Assembly: GCA_973895155.1 (NCBI GenBank)
Contig: OZ316899.1
Location: 9,734,001-9,798,000, forward strand
Source of the DNA: Marsupella aquatica
Lineage: Eukaryota; Marchantiophyta
Direction of reading: 5' to 3'
DNA: 64,000 nucleotides
In this document: positions 44,673 through 55,881 of the stretch, piece after piece
How the letters are laid out: every line of letters begins with the position of its first letter
Position numbering within the stretch: position 1 is the first letter of the stretch
The notes under the pieces: model-generated
Database searches by the model: none
What the model was told of the DNA's origin: nothing
The model's input: only the letters and a program-made list of their open reading frames with translations
Program-made: the position numbers and the translations under genes

Positions 44673-47600
44673 TCATGACCCCGGTGGTTGGTCCTCAATG
44701 GACGCCCCCAACGCTTCCTCCGCAGCCACTGCCGTTGGTCCGTCCTCTAACAGATTACCTACCCCGGAACGAGTCAACTCTTCATTAGCCTGACTGGGTC
44801 CACCCTCGGCTTCGGCCTCAGCATCGGCCACGGCCTCCCCGACATGTTCTAAGTGGAGGATCTGGTACCTCGGCTTCATTACTAGTTGTCCCGGCCTCGG
44901 CCTTGCCATCCCCACTTCCTACAACCGGTGGATCCACCGCCGTGTCGATGCCGGAGGTTGGTGCCGGGTTTATCTTCTCGGTCACAACGGCTTGAGAAGC
45001 CGTATAACTCCCAGACCTAGAAGGTTTCCGCTTCTTCTTCTTCCCTATTTTGACAGCCGGTTCCTTCCCCTTGCCACTTACCTCCGGCACCGGGGTGAGT
45101 GTCTCGGCTTGTCCTTTGGCCAATACTACCCCTGGTAACTGGGTTGCCCCAATTGGAGTTGGACCTGATGAAGCCAAGCATTTAAATACTGCGGCTTGTT
45201 TCTTTAGCCGCTCCGTTTGGTTGTCGGCCCGCCGCTGTAGGTTCTCCATCTTCCTCGTGATTTCCTCCAACTCCTCCTGGGTCTCGTCCAGGTCCTTGTG
45301 CGCCTCCTCCAGCTCCTTTTTGGCTTCCTCCAATTCTTTCTTTAAGGTAGCCCTCTCCTCCTGGGTTGCTCTTAGCTCCTTGTCGAGCTCTGCTACGACC
45401 TCAGACTCCATCTTATTCATCTTGGCATAAGTCTGGTCGAGCTGGTCATCTTTCTCACGGAGGTCGGCCTTGCAGGTGGCCGTCAGGGACGCAAGCTCCT
45501 GCTGCAGCGCAATAATCCCTTGATAGGATTTCCCTAACTTGGCCTCCTTTTGCTCAAGGGCTCTGTGGATATCCTCGAGTTCCCCCTTTAATGCCCTCTC
45601 CCTTCTCTGGTTCTCCGCCATGGCCCGATTGTTGGTTGCTAAGTGGGCCTCCTCTGCGTCCCTTAGCTCTCGCTTCCATTTCTCTCTTTCCTTGACTGCG
45701 CCGACCAACTCTCCTTGGGTCCGAGTCAGTTTATCTTTGATAATCTGATTGTCAGACTGAGCGGTATCCAACTGCCCCTACATGATGTTTAGCTCATGCC
45801 GCTTAATCCGTAGCTCATCTTGGGCTTTCTTGGCTGCCTGCAGGACTTCCACCTTGGCTTCCTTCTCCCTAAGCCGCCGGATGACCTCGTCCTTCTTGCT
45901 TCTCTCCAAAGCCACCGCTTCTTCTAATCGGTGCTTCTCCAACCTCTCCCTCTGGTAGAAAGGTCCCTGCTCCAACTCCTCCCCAAAGATGCTGAGCGCC
46001 AGGTCCCCACACATCTCCCCGTACTCCATGGCTCTATCTTTAGCATAGGTGGAGTAAGTAGAAGTCATCGGCATCAACCACCTCGGCCTCTGTTCCCAAG
46101 CCGCCTTGCGGATTTCTTCTACGGTGGCAAGAGGGTTGCTTCTTTTTTCGGCAAGCCGCCTGATGTCCTCCGGCCAATCTCCTCCTAGTAAATCTTTCTC
46201 CCTAGCCAGGGCTGCCCTCTCTTCCTCCCTGAGTCGCTCCTGAAAATCTTGTGCCGTCTGCTTTATGCCGTCAAAGCTTGGGGTAGCAACCTCTGGTGGG
46301 GGAGACTCGGGGCTACTCTGCTGGTGGGGTCCCCTCGAACTACTCTTGGAAGCGTGGGGATAAATCGGCCACAGGTCCTTACTCTTGGAACATGATGATC
46401 CGACCCACAGCCGGAGTTATCATTGATGTAGTCCTCCACCCGCCTCCTCCACTGCTTGGACTCCCTACTTCCCCCTCTATTCCCCTGGTCCTGCCGTGAA
46501 AATGGCCTCACAGACCACGGGCTCTTGTTCCTCCTCTGGGTTCCAGGCTGTCCTCTCCCTCTACTCTCCGCGGGAAGGAGCCTTAGGCTGCTCTGCCTCC
46601 GATTCGGGGCTTGAGGCTCCCACATACATTCGCACTCCCGGCTTGTGTTCCGGCCTCCTTCTCTCCTTGGCTCTGGTAAAGGGGTTTTCCCTCCTGAGTC
46701 GGCTTAGGCCGGCCTCTGGGGCAGTGTCCTGTACCGGTGCGGTTGCCGTTGCTGGTGCCGTTCTCTCCTTCTCCAGCATTTTCAGCAGATTCTGCATGCT
46801 TGATTGCTGCATCGGCAAGTCTTCTTTCCTTGGCCGAAACACCTGCTCGATCGTAGGACTGGCAGGCTGGTTGGGCTCTTCTGTTGCCGGCCTCTGCTCC
46901 GGAACCTCCTCCGGTGCCCTTGCCGATAGGGGAAGTACTGGGGCAAAGATTTGACTTCTGGCATACCGGCACAACAGCGGCATGTGATAGCCAAGCTGGG
47001 ACACGCTTCCCACACCGATCGCCTGCTGTTCCTCCTTTAAGATCTTCTTCAGTTGGTTGAGGAGGTACCCGTTGTAATCCCGGCTTGGGTCTGGCCTTTC
47101 TGCCAGGTAGACCTGAGCCTTGCCGATCTCTGCCCTCGGCAAGTTACAATGCATGGTCACCCGCAAGAAATTGATCATCTCTCCGATGTGCGGGTTGGTG
47201 GAGGTGTTCCGGAAGAAGCCATTCTTCGTTGATGGTCCTAGGAACGACCGGAACTCCTTGTCAGGTAAGGTCTTCCTGGTATCAACCTTGGTCTTATTAC
47301 CCATCGGCAAGCCAAACACCTCGGCAATCACCCGGGGAGTGAGATAGAAATCCTTCCCATACACCCTCATGGAATTGGTCTTGGGTTCCCATGATCCCAC
47401 AAATTCTAATAAGTCTGAGTCCGGCACCTCCGGCTTCAGCCATGGTACCCTTACGAAGGTTTCCAAGCCGGATCCGGCCATGAAGCCCTGGTACTTCTTG
47501 GTCTACATGGCCGTAAAGCATGCATCCTCCTTCCGTGCAAAATGTAATTGCACTTCCTCTGGTAGGGTCGCCGCCCAGCCTTTCCAGGTGTCATCCTTTG

Positions 47601-48352
47601 TTGGAATGGCATTGATGGGATCAACCTCCTCCTCTTTGGCTTCTCCCTGCCTCCTGCTCTGTTGCTCTGCTGGCTTCCTTGGTGCTGCCGACCTCGTTCT
47701 TTTTGCCGGGGTGGCCTCTTCATTGTTGTTTCCTTTCCTCTTCATCTCGGCTGCCGTGGATGTTTCTCCTAGCACAGTTGCCTTTGTCCACCCCTCCGTG
47801 CTACCCTTCAACTCCCAATGCACGTCGTTGCAACGGTTGATGGCTTCTCGAATGCCGACGATTCTGTCTTCGCAAAATAGAAGGCTAATTGGCAGTAGGA
47901 GTCCATAAGAACTTGGCCTTGATGAGTTCTCCTCCTAAGAAGGCAGACTTCTGCAGCTCTCACAGTCGAGCGAGCTCCTGCCGTTCTCGAGCTGCTCTCT
48001 CCGATTCTTCATCCTCGTAAGTCCCAATGTACTCAGTTGCCCGTTCAAACAGGCATCCCCAAAAATGTGCCGCTTGATTGACGTTGCTCATACCCTCCTT
48101 GACTCAATCGTTGGTATCTGTTCCCACCCAGAGTGCTTGCCTAAGCAGCTGACAGTATTTGGCCTCCCGTAGTTGTCTGCCCAGTTCGTGCTTGCAAACG
48201 AGCCACCATTCCTCACGAGCGGTCCTTACCCCTCTCCTCCTCTGGTCTTCCCTCCCGTTGGTCACCCCTAGCCACCGATGCTTAGCGCGCCCTAACCCTA
48301 ATCATGTTCTCTCCCCCGGCGTCCTTACTTCCGGCCTTGGCCCGGGTTCCAT
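44673..48352 (-). pseudogene. LTR-encoded protein in the gypsy 5' LTR, nearly complete
   Basis: Starts MEPGPRPEVR at 48352. Domains in order: N-terminal region with SNVNQAAHFWGCLFER, PAKRTRS basic stretch, LLEFVGSWEP...MRVYGKDFYLTP and LPMG (about 47340-47480), a proline/glutamate-rich spacer, then at 45778-46077 a conserved PMTSTYSTYAKDRAMEYGEMCG segment and a very long coiled coil (44900-45770). Breaks: stops near 47960 and 47512, and frameshifts near 47900, 46560-46430, 45775 and 44880. The same product is encoded by the solo LTRs. No enzyme motif is visible. Confidence 0.7.
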
Positions 48353-48468
48353 AGTCACCCTTAATTGTTTATATTTTCCTTGTCTTGTTACTATACTAAG
48401 GTGTTTCCAGGGTACATTCCTGCTTTTACCATGTAAACCGGCCTAGTGATTCCTGGCTAGGCATCACA

Positions 48469-49367
48469 TCTTACAATTCAATTACTTACCAAATGGAATA
48501 CTCATTAACCAATCTACCTATACGGAGAAGGTACTCAGGCAATTCAACATGGATTCTGCTCACCCGATTAGCACTCCTATGGATTTGAGATCCTCAGATC
48601 CTGATAAGGATACATTCAAGAAATGGACTAAACTAGAAACGATTCTTGGCCCCAAAAAACCTTATCTCTCTGCTATAGGGGCCCTGATGTACCTTGCTAC
48701 ACAGCCCCATCCTGATATCTCATTTGTAGTGAATCTTCTTGGTTGCCATCGCGCAAAGCCCACGATACGTCATTGGAATGGTGTCAAGCGCATTTTTCGT
48801 TACCTGCGAGGAACCACCGATATGGGACTATTCTTTCCAAAGCAGTCAGAAAACCTATTGGTGGGATATGCGGATGCAGGGTACTTTTCAAATCCAGACG
48901 ACACAAAATCCCAAACTGGATATGTTTTTCTCCAAGGCGGCACTGCAATCTCGTGGAAAAGCTGCAAATAGACATTGACAGCTACTTCTTCTAATCACGC
49001 AGAGATAATTGCGCTCTACGAGGCAACTAGGGAATGCATTTGGTTATGCCACTTGATTGACCATATTCACATACACACAGGCAGACCCCGATTTAATCAA
49101 CCGACGATCATATATGAAGATAATCGACCCTGTGTCGATCAGACAGTGCAGGGATTCATCAAAGGGGACCGAATAAAACATATAGCGCCCAAATTCTTCT
49201 ATACACACAAACAACATGGCGAACAGGTCAACGTGCAGTGGATTCCTAGCAAAGAAAATAGGGCATATTTGTTTACAAAACCCCTACCGCCATCCCTCCA
49301 CCGTGAGCATACATATGGCATAGGAATGAGGAGCATGGCATCGATGCTGCAAGGCACCGATGCATAA
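48469..49367 (+). pseudogene. copia A reverse transcriptase C-terminal part and RNase H
   Basis: Resumes in copia A RT with a STYTEKVLRQFN segment, then STPMDL, GALMYLATQPHPDISFVV, GYADAGYFSNPDDTKSQTGYVF, one TAG at 48969 (in place of a codon in SWKSCK-TLTATSS), ASSNHAEIIALYEA-like RNase H sequence and ENRAYLFTKPLPP. It ends at a TAA at 49365. Closely similar to the copia B counterpart at 10686-11492. Apart from the TAG the frame is open. Confidence 0.88.
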
Positions 49368-49998
49368 ATCAAAATTACTCGAGCTCAAAGAATACTTACT
49401 AACTGGAAGACATCGGATCCCTTATGGTTGAAGCACTCTATTTGAGCTCCATCGAGAAATTTTGAAACGCAATGGCCCCGCACCAACCTCAACTTTGCTC
49501 TTTGCTCCATTGACCTATCTCGATCTTCCCCATTACCAAACGAGAACTCAAAGTTCACCAAGACACAACGACCATACATCATTCAATCGACCCTGCAGGA
49601 ACAAACTTACAAAAGTTGACCGTACAAACAAACGTGCCCATGCAGAATATGTCGTCTTCAACTTCACTATTAGGGTCTACGCTCGATAGTATATTGTTTC
49701 CTTACGAAATACAGACAGTTGTTTGTATTTCACATTTACATATCGTAGTATAGATACGATTATATACCTTTCAACATAAGTTTTTCTTTGGATTCCATAG
49801 ACATGTTAAGAACTTAACCTATTATTGACCCTCAACCATGTAATAGTAGTGGCACTCTTTCCATGATTGAAGCATGGTTTTAATGAGACCATACTTAACT
49901 TGGGCCATATATAATAGGATTATAACAAAAAAAAGGGTTAGTTTCTCCGCATATTTTGTGGTTGTTTGAAAAGTTCTTTTCATCCAACCAAGGGGGAG
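49368..49998 (+). other. copia A 3' noncoding region and polypurine tract
   Basis: No supported gene. It ends aagggggag directly before the LTR, a classic copia polypurine tract. Confidence 0.75.
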
Positions 49999-50173
49999 TG
50001 TTGTAAGGGACAAACCCTAACCCTGATTACCTAGACTCACCCTAGTATATAGGGAGTTGAGGCGGTTACATAACCACCATACCATGTACTATATAGGGAG
50101 TTATTTACACTCCCACAATCAGTGAGAAGGAAGTGAGCTTGCCGGTGTATTGGTGTCTATGGTGTGCACAATA
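49999..50173 (+). repeat. copia A 3' LTR
   Basis: 175 bp, TGTTGTAAGG to CACAATA, uninterrupted. Contains ctatatagggag at about 50090 and an earlier tatatagg, one of which may be the TATA box. Followed by the GCAGG duplication (50174-50178). Confidence 0.92.
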
Positions 50174-50178
50174 GCAGG

Positions 50179-51498
50179 GTGCTATGTCTGCATTTGTAAG
50201 CTGTAAAGTCAACATTTCATCACGAAAGCATTTATACCAGATCCGGCCGCTCTGTTTGAGGCCCGTTTATTGATCTCATTACTTGTACTGCATATGTTGG
50301 CTTCGGTATCTGCTTCTTATTTTGTTGATTGACATGTTGGGGTGGATGAAGTCCACTGTCTTTTGGGGATGGTTTTCCCTTATTTGTTTGGTACCATTTC
50401 AAGGACTCAGTAGGAGCTTCCCTTGCTTCTAACCCGGCTGTAGGCTGGTTAGGTTGGGGTCGTATCCCATGGGTGTTCTGGACAGTAGGTCCTTTGTTTG
50501 GCTTAGCCGTGATCTGCTTAAGGCCTGATTGCAGGTCTGGATGTTGGTTGCGGGCTTCTCCCCCTGAATATGAAACTTGACTCTTGTAATTAGTTTAGGA
50601 GGGGCTTGCATATATATTTCAGTATCCATAATACCGTACAAGTATGCCGTGACTACGTCCATAAGGTGCATTACTAGTTTGTGAATCAAAGCAAAAGCGA
50701 TCATATAGCGGTATGTGATTGAGTCCATAACGGGGGAATACGTGAGGTCATAGTCTCGACCATAAATCTGGGTGTATCCTTTCGCCACCAGTCGAGCTTT
50801 GTATCTGATGACCTCTCCTTTCGCATTCCTTTTTTGCACAAAGGTGAATTTGTATCCTGTTAGGCTCCTTTCTGGTGGGGCCAGTGAGATCGGGCCAAAT
50901 ACATGGCTCTTAATGAGCGAATCTAACTCCAAATTTATTGCCTCCTGCCATAGTGGCCAGTCTTCTTTGTTCTGAGCTTCCTGTACAGTAAGTGGATCAG
51001 GGGTATCGTTAGTAATTTCCTGTGAAATGAGGAAGGCGAATTGGTCATCAACTTTGGTATATGCTCGCTGCCACACATTTCCTGTATGCATATACTGGAT
51101 GGAGATTTCATTGTTGTCCTATGATGGGATTGTTATAGCTTCTTCACTGGTATTGTCGATATTCTCTGTGGTAGTTGTAGTGGTGGCATTCCTCTTCTGC
51201 CTAGGTTGACTATCTTTAGATCCAAGGGGGCGGCCCCTCTTAGTTCTTGGTGGGGCATCGGCTGCTTCTGTTTGTTGAGGTTGAATTCGTGCTGGTACAT
51301 TTGCAGCCTCAATGTGGGATCGGGTCCCAGTAGCAACATCATTGAATGCGTCAGGTAATGTGTGCAGCATCTGGTTTAAATGTAAGGTACGTGTTATCTC
51401 TTCATCTGCTTGTTTTGTCCTTGGGTCGTTGCGTAGTAGAGCTATTGTTTCCCATTTTAGCTGAGGTACTACTACTGAGTCTTCTTGCTTTCTGGTTG
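50179..51498 (-). pseudogene. copia B reverse transcriptase N-terminal part and linker
   Basis: Minus strand: acidic/basic linker with TKRGRPLGSKD, then EAINLELDSLIKSHVFGPI, VQKRNAKGEVIRYKARLVAKG (the RT start motif), YSPVMDSITYR and MDVVTAYLYG. A frameshift near 50580 precedes the copia A insertion, after which the frame resumes at 11747 and reaches the YVDD box. The copia RT makes cDNA from genomic RNA. Confidence 0.85.
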
Positions 51499-52420
51499 TT
51501 AGTTTTGGATAAACATTTCAAAGAAGTGGCAATCCTGAAATCTGGCTTTATAGACATCTCCTGTTGTAGGTTCTAAGAATCTTATAATAGATGGAGAATC
51601 AAAGCCTACGTAAATTCCTATTTGGCGCTGGGGACCCATCTTGGTTCGTTTAGGTCCCAAGATGGGAACTAGTACTTGGCATCCGAATGTTTTCAGGTGG
51701 GAAACGTCTAGTGGTAAGCCGTATGCTAGATGATGTGGGGACAGGGAATTGAAGGATGAAGGCCTATACTGTAGTAGGGATGCTGCATGAAGGATTGCAT
51801 GTCCCCATACCGTGGCTGGTAATTTGGTTTGCATCAACAGTGGGCGTGCAATAAGTTGTAGTTGTTTAATAGCGGATTCCGCCATCCCATTTTGTGAGTG
51901 GACATATGGGACAGGGTACTGGGCTTCTATCCTAGCTGTGAGCCAGAAATCATTATTGAATGTATTTGAGGTGAATTCTCTTGCTCCGTCTACTCTGAGG
52001 ATTCGTATAGGGTTGTCCGGGAACTGAGTTTTCAGCTTCAGTATATTTACTAGGATTCGTGAGAATACTAGATTTCTTGTGGATAGTAGGGACACCTGTG
52101 ACCACTTAGATGATGAGTCAATCATGACTAGGAAGAACCTAAAGGGGCCACTAGATGGTTCTATAGGGCCGCAGACGTCAGCGTTGAGTTGTTCTAAAAA
52201 TTTGGGGATAGCATATACCGTTTTGTAATTGATGGGCGAGTTATAAGTTTGCCTTGTGAGCATGCTAGGCAGGGTTGCTGTTGTGTGGGTGTTTTTGCCG
52301 CTAGCGGTATACCCACCGAGTCTTTAATAATTTTATGGTACATTGTTGTCCCAGGGTGTCCCAGGCGGTTATGCCAGGTGATGGATATGTTTTGCTTGGT
52401 AGGTTTTGTATAGTGTGATT
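51499..52420 (-). pseudogene. copia B integrase
   Basis: Zinc domain WHNRLGHPG...C-LACSQGK (52260-52400), then the catalytic core with LNADVCGPIEP, RVDGAREF and NGMAESAIKQL, giving D, D and E. C-terminal GFDSPSIIRFLEP is typical of copia integrase. A frameshift near 52200-52260 separates the zinc domain from the core; otherwise open. Confidence 0.88.
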
Positions 52421-53875
52421 GTATTCTTGTGACATACAATCCTGGAGGTTCGGCTGAGAATGTTTCTTGGATATGTAATCCTTTTTCAGTTTTCTTTATA
52501 ATCTGGAGGACTTCTCTCCTGTTTTGTATACTTGTATAAATATGCAGGTTATTTGCCCTTATGTCTTGGAAACTGATCAGATTTCTGGTGGCTGTGGGTG
52601 CATATATGGCTGATTCGATGTGGATGACTGTCCCTCTCGGGAATATGACAGTAGCTGGTCCGTGGCCATGTTCAATCTGTTTCTGGCCAGAGATCGTGGT
52701 AATGGTTTGGGATGAGGGTGTGATGTGACTGAAATGTCTTTTCTCTTTTAAGATGGTATGTGATGTGCCGCTGTCCAGTATAAAGATGGTTGGGTCTTTT
52801 AGGTAGGTGGTATTTTTGTCATGGGTAGTGATGTATGTTTCCGGTGAAGTGGGTTCGGTCACATATTGTGTGAGATCTTGTGGTAATTCAAGGAAGTTTC
52901 CCTGGGGTTCTTTGGGGGAATTGTTAATATTGTTCTGGTAAAGTTTAACTAGATGTAAGGGGGCTCTACAATCTTTTATGGCATGTCCAAGTGTACCGCA
53001 TCGGAAACATTTAGTAGGGTTGTTTCTCTTATCTGATATGCCGTAGTTGTTAGTTCTTCCTCTCCCTCTGCCGCGTTCATTTCCTCTATTCTGCCACTGT
53101 TGCCGGTTGTTTGGGGAGTTAAACGTACTTCCTGCGCCCCTTCTGCTTTGGAATTGGGTTCTGCTTCTGCCTGCAAAACGTCCACCTCTCCCCCTGAAGG
53201 TACCCCTCCCCCTGTATCCCCTTTGGTTTTGACTGTTATATTGTGTTTCAGGTTTTGGTATGGGCGGGAGAGTACCTGGGGGTCTTGTCTTTGAGTTTTC
53301 AAGCAATAATATTTGGTGCTTCTTGGCTAATAGCATATGTGCAATTAGCTGGGAGTATCTTGTAAACGCCATGTTTTGGTATTGCGAGGCTAATACCAAA
53401 TTTGTTGCATGAAATGTTGACAGGGTCTTCTCAATCTGCTCCACATCGTCTACCGGGTGCCCACAGACCGTGAGTTGTGATATGATTCGAAACAATTCAC
53501 TGTTGTATTCGGCGACGGTCTTGTGGTCTTGGACCCTTAAATTTATCCAATCATGTCTCGCCGCTGGGAGGAAATTAGCCGCATATGATCAAACCAAAGT
53601 TGCAATTCATCCCATAACACTCTTGGATTATATTCGTTTAAGTATTGAGTTTTTAGGGCGTCAGCTAGGTGATGCCTTATGAAACCAAGTGCCTTCGCTT
53701 TCTCTTGAAGTGTGGGCCCATTGTCGGTGATTGTAGAGTCTTGTAGAGATTTAGCGGCTAAGTGGGCCTCCATATCCATTGACCATGTTAAATAATTTGA
53801 TCCGTCAATGGCTAATTCTCGGAAGCTGAGTTTTTCTAGAGACATTGTTGCCTCAATTGATGTAGTCTCCTTCAA
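52421..53875 (-). pseudogene. copia B gag and protease
   Basis: Start METSIEATMSLEKL-like region near 53875 with LAIDGSNYLTWSMDMEAHLA; a frameshift or stop near 53500-53545, then HPVDDVEQIEKTL, an Arg/Gly-rich stretch (RGRGTFRGRGGRFAGR), the zinc knuckle CFRCGTLGHAIKDC (about 52970-53010) and the protease site FILDSGTSHTIL (about 52770). The protein packages RNA; protease cleaves the polyprotein. The frame from 53495 to 52194 is open, so this is the best preserved copia coding section in the window. Confidence 0.88.
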
Positions 53876-54039
53876 TTGCTTCGCCGCTCAATCTGAGAGT
53901 ATTCTAATGTATATTCTTCAATATTTTGTGTGCAACTTCTGTTGTTCCCCCCTCTGTATTTGTGCAATTTGTTCTTTGATTGAATGTGCGGGAAAATTCT
54001 TCCGATTTCAATCCTTCCTCTTTTTCATGGTCTACATCT

Positions 54040-54075
54040 ATTGCTCAGGAAAAAAAATGAGACGTGCTGATAACG
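54040..54075 (-). other. copia B primer-binding-like site
   Basis: Minus strand cgTTATCAGCACG directly after the 5' LTR; copia A has the same 11-mer at 29836. The following run of T (minus) belongs to the leader. Confidence 0.6.
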
Positions 54076-54239
54076 TGTTACAAGGAGGATACCATAGCCA
54101 ACAAGTTGCTCCAACCTCCAACATTTACTAATGATCTCAATCTTAGATACACATGTGAGGTTATAGGAAGGTGGTTGTATAACCGCTCCTTAACCTATGT
54201 AGTTAGGGTTAAATCTAGGGTTAGCTTTAACTCATAACA
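54076..54239 (-). repeat. copia B 5' LTR
   Basis: 164 bp, on the minus strand TGTTATGAG to GTAACA, followed on the plus side by the GTAGT duplication (54240-54244). Confidence 0.92.
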
Positions 54240-54309
54240 GTAGTGGAATTCCTCCATTTTTCATATGAATAGTGTCAAGGCATTGTGAGTAGGTGATGTA
54301 ATCTAGTTG

Positions 54310-54420
54310 CAGAACTTGACTACCTTAACACTTAGCTCTGGCATCGCTGACTCCGACGTCGAGCTCCCTTATGGTCCAAGCCCGGGTAGGCCATCCGAGG
54401 AGGACTTAGCATGGGGAGAT
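54310..54420. repeat. 111-bp direct repeat, copy 1
   Basis: Closely similar to 55771-55881, including ctaccttaacacttagctc and gaggacttagcatggggag. The copies are 1461 bp apart. Confidence 0.8.
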
Positions 54421-55770
54421 TTGTAGGCAATGAGACGTGGCACTAGCGAAGGGCAAGGAGCCAAGCTGGTGATACACATTAAGGACTTAGGCTAGCTGAG
54501 AGGAGGTTGGGTCAAGGGGAAAAGGGGTCGGGCTCAACCCGTCCAGACCCCCAGACGGACCCCAGACAAACTTTGAGTTCTGAGGGATTGAGTGTGAGCT
54601 CCTCTTGGGCCCAAAGCCAATGGAGTTGACGCCATGGGCAACGGACGTTTGGGACGTGAGTTATGGCCCAATCGGGGACCCCAAGCGGCAATGAGACGTA
54701 AGGGCCTAGGCGTGAGCACCAGGTTGGTTCAATCACAATAGGCTAAGGCACTCCGCTTGCGAACGTCTAACGAGAAAGTTATGGGCGTTGCCAGTTGGTG
54801 GCGCGCCGACTATGCCCGATAGGATCCGGTTTGGAGGCCAAATGTTTAGAGACCAAAGTTGGTCCGGGGGCAACATGTCTCTAGAAGCATATATGAGGGG
54901 AGTGGTGTCTCCTTGGGGGCCAAGGGAGAGCCAAAGTCGTGAGCCGCGACGGTCGCGACACTAAGGGAAAGCGCCAAACAAGAACACCGATATCTTCCGA
55001 ACGGGAAGTCCATTGGAGGACCACTTGGGGGCATTGGACAAGCTTGGGACAAGCTTTAGGACAAGCTATGCTATTTGGGCCATGAGCATGTCCTGGGGTC
55101 AGGGCGGTTAGTTGATGATGGATAGGTACGAGGGGGAACCCGGGCCGTGCCCAAGGAAGGAGTTGTTCTGGACGCACAATGGGCGTGGGTTCTGGTTCCG
55201 GCTTATGGCATTGGGAGGACCTATCACTGACCTATTTACCAACATCTATTGAGCTTGAGTTAGGATGCTAGACTTGGCAAGTTCTAGATCCTGAAGGGTT
55301 ACTTACCAAGGTGCTTGGTTGCTTGTGTAGATAGTGAGGACCGTTGAGTAGCGGTCGTGTTAGAGAACAAGTGTGGCTTTGTATGGGACGGGCCGCTGGC
55401 GGTGCAAGGGGCACTAGGTTGCTTGCTTAAGGTATTCCGTGGAGGCGTTTGGGCACCAAGGGCACTTAGGCGTGAGTGTTGGGATTGGTGAGGGTGTTGG
55501 GTGGCAAGGTCCACCACTAATCTTCATTGGGTCATTTTGGAGTAATGGTGTGTCATTAGTGCCAAAGACTGCAGTAAGGGTAATTTTGGCACTCATTTTG
55601 GATGTCATTTGTGCCAAGTGACGGCATATGGGTCATTAGAGAGGTCCCTCATGGTGTCATTATGGACCATCAGAAATGACCCTTTTGGGTCTCTGAGCTT
55701 AAGGTGGCCCTAGTGTGCCATGGGGCCCTACATGAAGGTGGAAACCTCTTCACTAGGTGAGGAATAGTCG

Positions 55771-55881
55771 CGGAACTCGACTACCTTAACACTTAGCTCC
55801 GGCGTCGCTGACTCCAACGCCAAGCTCCCTTATGGTCCAGGCCTGGATAGGCCATCCAGGGAGGACTTAGCATGGGGAGAT
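55771..55881. repeat. 111-bp direct repeat, copy 2
   Basis: Partner of 54310-54420. The flanking similarity extends weakly upstream but not downstream. Confidence 0.8.

Larger units (their letters stand above)
31611..48468 (-). mobile_element. Ty3/gypsy retrotransposon with giant LTRs
   Basis: Minus strand: 5' LTR 48468-43745 (4724 bp, TGTGATGCC...ACCACA), primer-binding site, gag, protease, RT, RNase H, integrase (RT before integrase is diagnostic of Ty3/gypsy), polypurine tract, then 3' LTR from 37044. The 3' LTR is split by a 2662-bp solo LTR and cut off at 31611, losing about its last 1.9 kb. The element lies inside copia A but has no matching target duplication, because the deletion at 31610/31611 removed one side. 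The pol gene carries a 466-bp solo LTR. Confidence 0.9.
43745..48468 (-). repeat. gypsy 5' LTR (4724 bp)
   Basis: Complete: TGTGATGCCTAGCC at 48468 to GCACCACA at 43745. It contains the LTR gene (44673-48352) and about 930 bp of downstream U3/R/U5. Its start equals that of the giant solo LTRs at 5079 and 57430, and its end resembles theirs. Confidence 0.9.
11753..50173 (+). mobile_element. Ty1/copia retrotransposon 'copia A'
   Basis: Inserted in the RT gene of copia B. The 5' LTR is 11753-11839 plus 29746-29833, split by the 17.9-kb DNA element; the 3' LTR is 49999-50173. Both total 175 bp and show one visible difference. The gag-protease part (30314-31610) and the RT-RNase H part (48469-49367) remain. 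Between them a gypsy element sits, and about 2.5 kb of copia A (integrase and RT N-terminal half) is gone. The primer-binding-like site and the polypurine tract aagggggag resemble those of copia B, so the two are related families. Confidence 0.9.
5028..54239 (-). mobile_element. Ty1/copia retrotransposon 'copia B', outermost layer of the nest
   Basis: Reads on the minus strand from its 5' LTR (54076-54239) through gag, protease, integrase and reverse transcriptase (53875 down to 50179), then after a 38.4-kb nested insertion through RT/RNase H (11752 down to 10188) to the 3' LTR, itself split by a solo LTR (10187-10075 and 5078-5028). The order protease-integrase-RT is diagnostic of copia. Both LTRs total 164 bp and differ at one base that I can see. 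A polypurine tract precedes the 3' LTR and a primer-binding-like site follows the 5' LTR. Across the nested insertion the RT frame rejoins cleanly just before the YVDD motif. Confidence 0.92.

Noticed and set aside
54512-55617. Several short minus-strand open frames in 54.5-55.6 kb
   Set aside because: They overlap each other in different frames, show Pro/Ser-rich chance composition and have no recognisable motif.
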